Shown here: piece after piece, positions 9,123-16,599 of the stretch | Position numbering within the stretch: position 1 is the stretch's first letter | Layout of the letters: the number at the start of each line of letters is the position of its first letter | Origin: an uncultured Prevotellaceae bacterium | Lineage (GTDB): Bacteria; Bacteroidota; Bacteroidia; Bacteroidales; Bacteroidaceae | Assembly (NCBI GenBank): GCA_900316475.1 | Contig: ONDA01000007.1 | Location: 1 to 64,000, forward strand | Length of the DNA: 64,000 bases | Reading direction: 5' to 3' | Position numbers and translations under genes: made by a program | The notes under the pieces: generated by a model | Seen by the model: only the letters and a program-made list of their open reading frames with translations | Databases searched by the model: none | What the model was told of the DNA's origin: nothing

Positions 9123-11015
9123 ATGGCACAAACAGATATATTCGGAAATACCGTTCCAACGCTGCCTACCCTCGTGCTTGAAGAGCCTACCGCCGAGCAT
9201 TGGGGCGATATCATCAGCTTCTTGGAGAGCCGTTGCAACAAAAACCAGCTGCTCGGCTATGGCGAGGCGTTTATCCCGTGGATTAGCAAGTATGGCAAGG
9301 TGATGCGCCGCACCCGAAACGGACGTATCGTTGAGGCTACGGAGGCCACGCTGATGACGAAGAGCAATTCGTCGAAACACGTTATTGCCCAAGGTGTGGC
9401 CCTCATCCTGTCCAGTGATGAGAACCTGAAGTTGTACGTCGACTCGTTGAGCGACGAAATGAAAGAGTTGTGGCGTACGATACTCTTCAAGGTGTTTGTC
9501 ACCCAGAAAGAAGCTAAAAAGATACTCAAGACCACCAGCAACCTGTTCAGTCAGGAGCGGTCGTACTATTACTATAGTGACAAGGTTGTCTGGAACAAAC
9601 GTGAGTACGGCTGGTTCAGTACGGAGAGTTTCCGCTCAGCCGAACTTGATCGCTATGGCTATCGCGACTATGAGAGCTACATCACCGTCAGTCCTGCCGT
9701 TCACGCCCTCTTCTTGCCTATCTTCTATCCCGAAGCCTTCGACGAGGAGGTAGGACTCAACGCACTGCCCGAAGGTCACTATCAAACCATTAATCTCGAA
9801 GCCGAAAGCCAAGTACACTATCAGCTGTTCTGCGGACTCTACCAGCAAGGCGAGTTCCCGCTGAAGAAGAAAGGTGTGGGCACGGCCGACATGAAGCGCG
9901 GCCAGAAAAAGTTAGCGCTGACCGAGTTCTTCCCAGGCGACACCAACGAGTTCCGCACCAATCTGCGTGCCTTCTCCTACATACAGCAGCTGACGCTTGC
10001 CAAGCAATTCCTCATAAAAAGCGGCAATCCGTCGTATGAAGACGTGATGCGCACGTTGTTTTGTGAGTATTCATCTCTTGGCTATTGGCTGCTTAACCTG
10101 CTCTATCCGCACATCAAAGGTCTGCGACAGCAGATGACCAACTACGGCCGTCACGGCAAACTCTGCCACAAGATGCTCACTTGGCTGCGCGAAGAGTCCG
10201 ACCGCTGGGTCAGCATACGCGACATCTACCTGAAGATTTTTGGCCTTGAGAATGGTGAGAATAGTTCGCGCTTCACGACCCTTGTGTTCTATCCAAGAGA
10301 CGAGCAGTCGAACACAGAGATGATTAACGAATACACGGGACAACAGATAGCAGCCAACAGCTATGCGATGGAGTTTGGCTATACGGGATTGCAGATGTAT
10401 GCCTTCCTCATGGCCAGTGTCGGTGTGGCGGAAATAGCCATCAACGAAGACCAGAACCTCAACCTGTCGCCCGTCGATGCCGTTGAATACGTCCGACTCA
10501 CACCCTTGGGACGCTATGCCCTTGACATCACCAGCGACTACGAAGCCCCCGAGCAGGAGCACATAGCCTACTTCGAACTCGACCCCGAGCGACTCATCAT
10601 CCGTTCGCTTGTAGAGCCTAACCCCTACGCCCAGCTGCTGAAGGACACCAGCGTGCCCATCTCCAAAAACCGCTTCGAGACATCGGCACTCTCGTTCCTC
10701 GCCAGCTGCCACACCAAGGCCGACGTGGAGTCGAAAATAAAAATCTTCCGACAGTTCATCTCCAGCAAACTGCCACCACTATGGGAGCAGTTCTTCAAAC
10801 AGCTCATTCAGCACTGCCACCCCTTGAAGGAAGACAAAACCAGCTACAAGCGCTACCAGCTCGACCCCGAAAACCGCGACCTCGTACAACTCATCACCAC
10901 CGACCCGCAACTGCGACAGCTGGTCATACGTGCCGAGGGCTACCGCATCATGGTGAAAACAGAAGATTTCACGAAATTCGAGACACAGCTAAAGAAGCAC
11001 GGCTACCTCTTGTGA
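9123..11015 (+). CDS. unknown protein downstream of SNF2 helicase
   Basis: A 630-residue soluble protein that I do not recognise. No signal peptide, membrane segment or nuclease motif is seen. A middle section (about 455-560) with VRLTPLGRYALDI followed by a strand-rich FELDPERLIIRSLVEPNPY faintly recalls the N-terminal domain of XPB/Ssl2-type helicases. That resemblance is a pattern impression only. Its position right behind a SNF2 ATPase, with a repeat-filled 38-bp gap and no promoter box, suggests a shared transcript and a partner role. It could equally be an independent gene. Codon use looks like its neighbours. Confidence 0.7.
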   Translation: MAQTDIFGNTVPTLPTLVLEEPTAEHWGDIISFLESRCNKNQLLGYGEAFIPWISKYGKVMRRTRNGRIVEATEATLMTKSNSSKHVIAQGVALILSSDENLKLYVDSLSDEMKELWRTILFKVFVTQKEAKKILKTTSNLFSQERSYYYYSDKVVWNKREYGWFSTESFRSAELDRYGYRDYESYITVSPAVHALFLPIFYPEAFDEEVGLNALPEGHYQTINLEAESQVHYQLFCGLYQQGEFPLKKKGVGTADMKRGQKKLALTEFFPGDTNEFRTNLRAFSYIQQLTLAKQFLIKSGNPSYEDVMRTLFCEYSSLGYWLLNLLYPHIKGLRQQMTNYGRHGKLCHKMLTWLREESDRWVSIRDIYLKIFGLENGENSSRFTTLVFYPRDEQSNTEMINEYTGQQIAANSYAMEFGYTGLQMYAFLMASVGVAEIAINEDQNLNLSPVDAVEYVRLTPLGRYALDITSDYEAPEQEHIAYFELDPERLIIRSLVEPNPYAQLLKDTSVPISKNRFETSALSFLASCHTKADVESKIKIFRQFISSKLPPLWEQFFKQLIQHCHPLKEDKTSYKRYQLDPENRDLVQLITTDPQLRQLVIRAEGYRIMVKTEDFTKFETQLKKHGYLL

Positions 11016-11059
11016 ACAACTTTTTGGGGTAAAATGACTCACAATTCAGAAATAATTGC

Positions 11060-11067
11060 TAATTTTG
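11060..11067 (+). promoter_or_regulatory. -7 box of the small lipoprotein gene
   Basis: TAATTTTG, 28 bases before the ATG at 11096; fits TAnnTTTG. It separates the lipoprotein-ychF pair from the SNF2 unit. Confidence 0.55.
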
Positions 11068-11095
11068 CACGCTGAAAACAATAACTTAAAGAAAA

Positions 11096-11587
11096 ATGAA
11101 AAAATTATTCTTCTACATCACAATGTTGGTTGCTGCCGTTACACTGACAACGAGCTGCAGCAGTAGCGATGACGACAGCCTGAGTGCTGAGGATGCCGCC
11201 AAGTTCCTGACAAGCGGCTACTGGCAGGGCTACAGTATCAAACAAAGAAAGGAATGGGGAAGCTACAGAGACCAGGAAGACCGCTCTTGGAATGTCGTAC
11301 GCTTCGACCGTGCCACACCCACAGCACTGAACGGAACAGGCCGTCAGCTGGGGTTCAAGACCGAGTATATGAACAATGACCCCGAAGTCAGCAACTTCCG
11401 TTGGAGAATTGAGGGCGACATCGTCACCATTGCCTACGAACAGTGGGGCACGGCTACCTTCAACTACAAGGAAATCACCCTTAACAACGACCGCTTCGCC
11501 GGTTTCCAGTACGAGACCGACGATGTGCGCTATCAGTTCGATTACAGAAAGGATGCTTTCAGCAAGTGGGAACAATATAACAGATAA
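11096..11587 (+). CDS. small surface lipoprotein, unknown function
   Basis: 163-residue lipoprotein. Signal peptide MKKLFFYITMLVAAV leads to the lipobox LTTSC with Cys21. Straight after it comes SSSDDD, the serine-acidic stretch that in Bacteroidota acts as an export signal to the cell surface. The rest is a short, probably beta-rich domain (repeated W/Y, ending YQFDYRKDAFSKW) that I cannot assign. It has its own promoter and lies 6 bp upstream of ychF, so the two may be co-transcribed by chance of position. Confidence 0.85.
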   Translation: MKKLFFYITMLVAAVTLTTSCSSSDDDSLSAEDAAKFLTSGYWQGYSIKQRKEWGSYRDQEDRSWNVVRFDRATPTALNGTGRQLGFKTEYMNNDPEVSNFRWRIEGDIVTIAYEQWGTATFNYKEITLNNDRFAGFQYETDDVRYQFDYRKDAFSKWEQYNR

Positions 11588-11593
11588 GATATA

Positions 11594-12694
11594 ATGGCAT
11601 TAAAATGTGGTATTGTGGGCTTGCCCAACGTCGGCAAGTCCACATTGTTTAATTGCTTGTCGAGTGCCAAGGCACAGGCAGCAAACTTTCCGTTCTGTAC
11701 AATCGAACCTAACGTAGGTGTCATCACCGTACCCGATGAGCGTCTGACGAAACTCGCCGAACTGGTACATCCTGGACGTATCGTCCCCGCCACGTGCGAG
11801 ATTGTAGATATAGCAGGACTCGTGAAGGGCGCCTCCAAGGGCGAGGGCTTAGGCAACAAGTTCCTCGGCAACATCCGCGAGACGGATGCTATCATCCACG
11901 TACTGCGCTGCTTCGAGGACGAGAACATCACCCATGTCGACGGCACCATCGACCCCATCCGCGACAAGGAAATCATCGACACCGAACTGCAGCTGAAGGA
12001 CCTCGAGACCATCGAGAGCCGACTGGCCAAGACCGAGAAGGCCGCCGCTGCCGGCAATAAGGATGCTAAGGTGGAAGTGACCGTGCTGAAAGCCTACAAG
12101 GAGGTGCTGGAGCAGGGCAAGAACGCCCGTATCGTGGAGTTTGAGACGAAGGAGGAGCAGGACTGCGCCCGGGGTCTCTTCCTTCTGACGTCGAAGCCTG
12201 TGCTCTACGTCTGCAACGTCGGCGAGGCCGAGGCGAAGTCGGGAAATGACTTCACGCGAGCCATCGAGAAGATGGCGCAGGAGGAAGGTGCCGAGGCTAT
12301 GATTATAGCCGCCAAGACCGAGGAGGACATTGCCGAACTGGAGTCATACGAGGATAAGCAGATGTTCCTCGAAGAACTCGGACTTGAGGAGAGCGGCGTC
12401 AACCGGCTCATCAAGAAGGCCTACGCCCTGCTGAATCTCGAGACGTTCATCACCGCCGGCGAAATGGAGGTGAAGGCCTGGACTTACAAGAAGGGCTGGA
12501 AGGCTCCGCAGTGTGCCGGCGTCATCCACACCGACTTCGAGAAGGGCTTCATACGTGCCGAGGTCATCAAGTACGACGACTACCTGCAGTACGGCTCCGA
12601 GGCCGCCGTCCGCGAGGCCGGCAAACTGGCCGTCGAGGGCAAGGACTACGTCGTGCAGGATGGCGACATCATGCACTTCCGCTTCAACGTGTAA
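11594..12694 (+). CDS. ychF: redox-regulated ATPase YchF (Obg-like)
   Basis: Ribosome-associated P-loop NTPase of the Obg family that prefers ATP; known members bind the 70S ribosome and affect stress responses. Walker A is GLPNVGKST at the start, followed by the switch region FPFCTIEPNVGVI and DIAGLVKGASKGEGLGNKFL. The C-terminal TGS domain contains TAGEMEVKAWTYKKG and ends QDGDIMHFRFNV. At 366 residues it is full length. The ATG at 11594 is 6 bp after the lipoprotein stop. Confidence 0.97.
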   Translation: MALKCGIVGLPNVGKSTLFNCLSSAKAQAANFPFCTIEPNVGVITVPDERLTKLAELVHPGRIVPATCEIVDIAGLVKGASKGEGLGNKFLGNIRETDAIIHVLRCFEDENITHVDGTIDPIRDKEIIDTELQLKDLETIESRLAKTEKAAAAGNKDAKVEVTVLKAYKEVLEQGKNARIVEFETKEEQDCARGLFLLTSKPVLYVCNVGEAEAKSGNDFTRAIEKMAQEEGAEAMIIAAKTEEDIAELESYEDKQMFLEELGLEESGVNRLIKKAYALLNLETFITAGEMEVKAWTYKKGWKAPQCAGVIHTDFEKGFIRAEVIKYDDYLQYGSEAAVREAGKLAVEGKDYVVQDGDIMHFRFNV

Positions 12695-12743
12695 CTCCTT
12701 AGGTGAGTCGTACACAGAAGAAAAAATTGTTCTTATTGAGGAA

Positions 12744-14756
12744 ATGAGAAAGATTGTCCTATCAATAATCATGCTCCTTACGTCAGGCAAAGGGTGGGCT
12801 GACGTTGAAATAAATGAGAAAAACTTCCCTGACAATAGTTTTCGTAACTGGATCCTGTCGCAGCCATACGGCAAGGACGGCGTATTGACAGACAAGGAGA
12901 TTGCCGATATTACAGAGGTTCAGGTAGTCAACAAAAACATCCATAACCTGACGGGAATAGCGTACTTTACGGCATTGGAAAGCCTCCTATCAGACAGGAA
13001 CCAACTGAAGTCTGTTGATTTGTCGAGGAACAAGGAGCTGGTCTATTTAAGGATAGAATATAACCAGCTCACCTCACTTGATGTTTCAAGAAACAAGGCA
13101 TTGAGATTCCTTATGTGTGGAAACAATCAGCTGACAGAGCTTAACACGTCAGGCTGTACTGCACTGGAGAAAATACGCTGCTCGGGCAATCTGTTCAGTG
13201 GTACAGCGATGGATTCGCTGGTCAATAACCTGCCGTCTGTCAGGAAAGGCGAATTGTGTGTCATTGCCTATTCACATGAGCAGAACGCAATGACCGCCTC
13301 GCAGGTTGCCGCAGTAAAAGCCAAGGGCTGGCAGCCCAAACATCTTGTGGAGCGCACGTGGGAAGACTATGCCGGCAGCAAGCCACTTCCTATAGTGATT
13401 GCCGACGATGAGGCAGACAGGGACTCGTCTGTTGTCTTGTCACAATATGTCTTTCCTGAAGAAATAAAGCCCCTCATAGAGACCCGATGGGGACAGAATT
13501 ACCCTTTCAATCTGCTATGCCCGAAAACAGACGACAGCAGCGAACCGAACACCTACAAACTGGCTGGCTGTGGTCCTGTAGCTATGGCGCAGGTGGTGAA
13601 CTATCATCGCTACCCGTCAATGAGTCCTGACGGAAAGTATGAATACGACTGGAACCTGATGTTCCACGCGGTAAACCCCAATGTACAAAAAGAGGAAATC
13701 GTAGCTGTGGCAAAGCTTATCAGCGATTGTGGCGTCTCTTCGCTTACAGAATATGGCGACAACTGGAGCAGCACATCCCTTTCATATATCATGGGAGCCA
13801 TGAAACGTCTGTTCAGATATAGCAACTACATGGCCATCTACAACCGTTCCGATTTCCTGACCCCCAGGCGTGACAGTTTGTACCGCCAGCTTATCTTCTC
13901 GGAGTTGAAGGCAGGGCGCCCCGTACTTTATCGGGGGGCGAATAAAAAGGGACAAGGACACCTGTTTGTCATTGACGGATGCAAGAAAGACAAAGTACAT
14001 GTCAACATGGGATGGGCAGGCAAAGATAACGGCTACTATGACCTAAGCGACCTTTGTGGCTACAGCCAGCAACACTGGATGCTGGTTGGCGTGGCTGACA
14101 GCAGTTATCAGGCAGCGACGAAAGAGGTCACTATCAGCGAGGCAGGCTCCCTCGTAAAGCAGCTCACTCCCGAAGAGCGGCTCACTACCCGCCACATCAA
14201 ACTGAAAGGAAAGATGAACGAGACCGACTTCCATACGCTCCGGGAAATGCTGAAAAAAGGTATGCTACGTACCATCGACATGGAACAGATAGATGTGAAG
14301 GCATTGCCCGATACGGCCTTTTCCAACTGTTATTACCTATCACACTTCGTGGCACCGCGAACGCTGGAACGTATAGGATATCGCACATTCTCTCATTGCA
14401 GCAATCTCAACTATGCAGTATTCCATGACGGCCTGCAAAAGATTGGAGGAGCGGCTTTCAGTGGATGCAGAAACCTGCTGGCTGTAAGACTGCCGGCAAC
14501 AACAACCATTATAGGCTATAATGCCTACACAGCATGTCAGACACTGCTATCTGTCACGATTCCTGAAGGCGTATCGGAGATTGGCAATTATGCTTTCTCT
14601 AACTGCAAGCACCTTTATGCCATCACCTTGCCTAAATCACTACGCAAGATTGGTAAGGAACTGTTCAAGAACTGTGAACGGCTTACACACATTCGCCTGA
14701 ATCCCGAGAACCCCTTTTATACCGTCAACGAGAACAAAGAATTCATGAATAAGTAA
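12744..14756 (+). CDS. C10-family (streptopain-like) cysteine protease with leucine-rich repeats
   Basis: Secreted papain-fold protease, about 670 residues. The start at 12744 (MRKIVLSIIMLLTSGKGWA) gives a signal peptide. An open frame further upstream is only ychF read in another frame. Residues about 60-150 carry short leucine-rich repeats (LTSLDVSRNKALRFL, NNQLTELNTSG). The protease domain follows with the nucleophile in AGCGPVAMAQVVNYHRYP (Cys276) and the catalytic histidine in GQGHLFVIDG (His406). The last 170 residues are BspA-like leucine-rich repeats (LERIGYRTFSHCSNL and similar). Relatives include SpeB and interpain-type proteases. The repeats probably serve attachment. No C-terminal type IX sorting domain is evident. 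Confidence 0.85.
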   Translation: MRKIVLSIIMLLTSGKGWADVEINEKNFPDNSFRNWILSQPYGKDGVLTDKEIADITEVQVVNKNIHNLTGIAYFTALESLLSDRNQLKSVDLSRNKELVYLRIEYNQLTSLDVSRNKALRFLMCGNNQLTELNTSGCTALEKIRCSGNLFSGTAMDSLVNNLPSVRKGELCVIAYSHEQNAMTASQVAAVKAKGWQPKHLVERTWEDYAGSKPLPIVIADDEADRDSSVVLSQYVFPEEIKPLIETRWGQNYPFNLLCPKTDDSSEPNTYKLAGCGPVAMAQVVNYHRYPSMSPDGKYEYDWNLMFHAVNPNVQKEEIVAVAKLISDCGVSSLTEYGDNWSSTSLSYIMGAMKRLFRYSNYMAIYNRSDFLTPRRDSLYRQLIFSELKAGRPVLYRGANKKGQGHLFVIDGCKKDKVHVNMGWAGKDNGYYDLSDLCGYSQQHWMLVGVADSSYQAATKEVTISEAGSLVKQLTPEERLTTRHIKLKGKMNETDFHTLREMLKKGMLRTIDMEQIDVKALPDTAFSNCYYLSHFVAPRTLERIGYRTFSHCSNLNYAVFHDGLQKIGGAAFSGCRNLLAVRLPATTTIIGYNAYTACQTLLSVTIPEGVSEIGNYAFSNCKHLYAITLPKSLRKIGKELFKNCERLTHIRLNPENPFYTVNENKEFMNK

Positions 14757-14792
14757 AGTCTTCATGGGTTTGTAAAGAAAGTGACAGAGTTG

Positions 14793-14824
14793 TTTGGCAG
14801 TCCGCCTGCTTTTTCGTAACTTTG
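14793..14824 (+). promoter_or_regulatory. promoter inherited from the broken AAA-ATPase gene, now before lgt
   Basis: TTTG at 14793-14796 and TAACTTTG at 14817-14824 with a 20-base gap match the Bacteroidota -33/-7 layout. It precedes the 24-codon AAA-ATPase remnant and then lgt, so it may now drive lgt. Confidence 0.55.
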
Positions 14825-14844
14825 CCGCGAAATTGTGCACCGAC

Positions 14845-14919
14845 ATGACAAAATACCCTATTGGCATACAAGATTTCGAGAACCTCCGCCAGGGTGGACG
14901 AACCAAAAAAGAATCATAG
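14845..14919 (+). pseudogene. remnant N-terminus of an AAA-ATPase-like (DUF1703-type) protein
   Basis: A 24-codon frame, ATG to TAG, encoding MTKYPIGIQDFENLRQGG and a few more residues. This is the hallmark N-terminus of the AAA-ATPase/PD-(D/E)XK family. The intact member at 26114 reads KRLPTGIQTFEKIIEDG before YVDKT. The rest of the gene is gone and lgt starts 3 bp after the stop. I read it as a deletion scar that kept promoter and start codon. It could now act as a leader peptide for lgt, but nothing shows that. Confidence 0.65.
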
Positions 14920-14922
14920 AAT

Positions 14923-15864
14923 ATGAAACAATTACTGTTATACATCCTCTGGAACCCCTCGTTAGAAGCCTTCTCCTTAGGCCCTCTGACGTTCCGCTGG
15001 TACTCGCTGTGCTGGCTCATCGGCCTGACACTGGCTTACTTCGTTGTCAAGCGGCTGTACAAGGAGCAGAAAATCAAGGACGAGCTGTTCGACCCGCTGT
15101 TCATCTACTGCTTCCTCGGCATCCTTATCGGCGCCCGTCTGGGCCATTGCATCTTCTACCAGCCCGACTACTTCCTCACGTCGTTCAAGGGCTTCGTCGA
15201 GATGCTGCTGCCCATACACATCATGCAGGACGGCTCGTGGAAGATGACGGGCTACGCCGGACTGGCATCTCACGGCGGTACGGCAGGCCTCATGCTGGCG
15301 CTGTGGTTATACTGCAAGCGCACCAAACTGAGCCTGTGGACGGTACTCGACAACATCGCCATAGCCACTGGCACCACAGCCTGCTTCATACGCTTGGGCA
15401 ACCTCATGAACAGCGAGATCATCGGCAAGGCCACCGACGTGCCTTGGGCCTTCGTCTTCGAGAAGGTCGACATGCTGCCCCGCCATCCCGGCCAGCTCTA
15501 CGAGGCCATCGCCTACGCCCTGCTCTTCGTCATCCTGTGGAAGACCCACCCCCGACCCCTCCCTGCGAGGGAGGGGAGTAATTACTCTCAAGACAGAAAA
15601 GCAAATGGCGAACAAGCGAAAGGTGTATCTACTCCACTCCCTCACAGGGAGGGGACGGGGGTGGGTCTGAAGAGCCCCCAAATCGGTACCGGCTGGTACT
15701 TCGGCTTCTGCCTGGCCTACATCTTCACCTTCCGCTTCTTCATCGAGTACACGAAGGAGATTCAGGAAGCCTTCGAAGCCTCACTGCCCATCGACATGGG
15801 ACAGATACTCTCCATACCCTTCATCGTCATCGGCGTGTACTGCATGATAAGGGCAAGAAGGTAG
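14923..15864 (+). CDS. lgt: prolipoprotein diacylglyceryl transferase with in-frame palindromic insert
   Basis: Inner-membrane enzyme that transfers diacylglyceryl from phosphatidylglycerol to the lipobox cysteine of prolipoproteins. Recognisable blocks: [22 protein letters not shown] (the Lgt signature region), [28 protein letters not shown] and RHPGQLYEA, with several membrane helices. Residues about 207-248 (starting [10 protein letters not shown], ending REGTGVGL) are absent from ordinary Lgt. They are encoded by a 125-bp palindromic element that keeps the frame and falls in the loop before the last helices ([20 protein letters not shown]). A second, diverged fragment of lgt lies at 17555-17730. 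Confidence 0.93.
   Translation: MKQLLLYILWNPSLEAFSLGPLTFRWYSLCWLIGLTLAYFVVKRLYKEQKIKDELFDPLFIYCFLGILIGARLGHCIFYQPDYFLTSFKGFVEMLLPIHIMQDGSWKMTGYAGLASHGGTAGLMLALWLYCKRTKLSLWTVLDNIAIATGTTACFIRLGNLMNSEIIGKATDVPWAFVFEKVDMLPRHPGQLYEAIAYALLFVILWKTHPRPLPAREGSNYSQDRKANGEQAKGVSTPLPHREGTGVGLKSPQIGTGWYFGFCLAYIFTFRFFIEYTKEIQEAFEASLPIDMGQILSIPFIVIGVYCMIRARR
15543..15667 (+). repeat. 125-bp in-frame palindromic element in lgt
   Basis: The ends are inverted repeats of 23 bp with one mismatch (15543-15565 and 15645-15667). Each arm also folds on itself, for example CCCCTCCCT-gcg-AGGGAGGGG in the left arm. The centre is AT-richer. The element is open in the lgt frame. It shares its design, but not its sequence, with the 91-bp elements in mutS and leuS. 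Confidence 0.8.
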
Positions 15865-15870
15865 CTTATT

Positions 15871-15967
15871 TATACCTTTTAGGGTATAATTGTATATCTG
15901 ACACTCACAAACCATCCCTTTCGGGTATATTTTTTATAATAATCATTAAAATTATACCCGAAAGGAT
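15871..15967. promoter_or_regulatory. operator array ahead of the HipBST-like module
   Basis: Palindrome TATACC-ttttag-GGTATA at 15871-15888. Then a pair of inverted half-sites: CCCTTTCGGGTATA within 15914-15929 and TATACCCGAAAGG within 15953-15967. All share the half-site GGTATA/TATACC. The E. coli HipB operator is TATCC-N8-GGATA, so these are likely binding sites of the HTH protein at 16027. The -7 box TATATTTG follows at 15989-15996. Confidence 0.65.
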
Positions 15968-15988
15968 GCAGTTAACATAAAATTATAG

Positions 15989-15996
15989 TATATTTG
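15989..15996 (+). promoter_or_regulatory. -7 box of the HipBST-like operon
   Basis: TATATTTG, 30 bases before the hipB-like ATG at 16027. A TTG at 15994 that would extend the frame upstream lies inside this box and is not used. Confidence 0.6.
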
Positions 15997-16026
15997 CACC
16001 GTTTTTACATAAACAAGTTAAACGGA

Positions 16027-16269
16027 ATGGCTGAACAGAACAGACTGTCGAAATATGTAAAGGCGATGCGCCGACAGTACGGGCTGACACAGGAAGACCT
16101 GTCGACCAAGTCGGGGGTAGGCTTGCGCTTCATCCGCGATTTGGAGCAGGGCAAAGCCACGCTGCGCACAGACAAGGTGAACTGCGTGCTGAACCTGTTC
16201 GGTGCGGAGCTGGGCATCGTTTCCATAAACGACGGCCATTCCCTGTCAGTTGAGGATAACAGCTTATGA
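16027..16269 (+). CDS. HipB-like helix-turn-helix antitoxin/repressor
   Basis: 80-residue Xre-type DNA-binding protein. The helix-turn-helix is clear: MRRQYGLTQEDLSTKSGVGLRFIRDLEQGKATLRTDKVNCVL. Among HipB proteins this binds inverted operators and represses the operon, and such sites lie just upstream (15871-15967). The ATG at 16027 (MAEQNRLSKY) is chosen because the upstream alternative falls in the promoter box. Its stop overlaps the next start as ATGA, showing tight coupling with the HipS-like gene. Confidence 0.88.
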   Translation: MAEQNRLSKYVKAMRRQYGLTQEDLSTKSGVGLRFIRDLEQGKATLRTDKVNCVLNLFGAELGIVSINDGHSLSVEDNSL

Positions 16270-16595
16270 GACAGGCCAACATATACTATCGCGACAAGCT
16301 GGCCGGCCAGCTCACCGAGGATGCCGACGGCTACACCTTCGCCTACGATGCCGACTATCTGAAGTCGATGGGGGCAGAGCCTGTCAGCCTGACACTGCCG
16401 CTGACGCCGGAGCCTTACCGCTCGAAAGTGCTGTTCGCCTTCTTCGACGGCCTGATTCCCGAAGGGTGGCTGCTGAACATCACAACGAAAAACTGGAAGA
16501 TAAACCCCAACGACCGCATGGGCCTGCTGATGACCTGCTGCCAGGACTGCATCGGAGCCGTCGGCGTGGTCGGCATCAATAACGAAGAGGAGTGA
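16266..16595 (+). CDS. HipS-like protein (HipA N-terminal subdomain)
   Basis: 109 residues matching the detached N-terminal subdomain of HipA kinases: YRDKLAGQLTEDADGYTFAYDADYL, the block LTLPLTPEPYRSKVLFAFFDGLIPEGWLL, and an NPNDRMGLLMTCCQDCIGAVGV ending. In E. coli HipBST this piece is a separate protein, HipS, and works as the antitoxin of the kinase HipT. It overlaps hipB by 4 bp and ends 4 bp before the kinase gene. The hipB-hipS-hipT order matches the E. coli module. Confidence 0.85.
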   Translation: MRQANIYYRDKLAGQLTEDADGYTFAYDADYLKSMGAEPVSLTLPLTPEPYRSKVLFAFFDGLIPEGWLLNITTKNWKINPNDRMGLLMTCCQDCIGAVGVVGINNEEE

Positions 16596-16599
16596 GCCG

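Noticed and set aside
12513-12743. N-terminal extension of the C10 protease frame
   Set aside because: This part is ychF read in another frame (Arg/Ser/Pro-rich), and the signal peptide begins at 12744.
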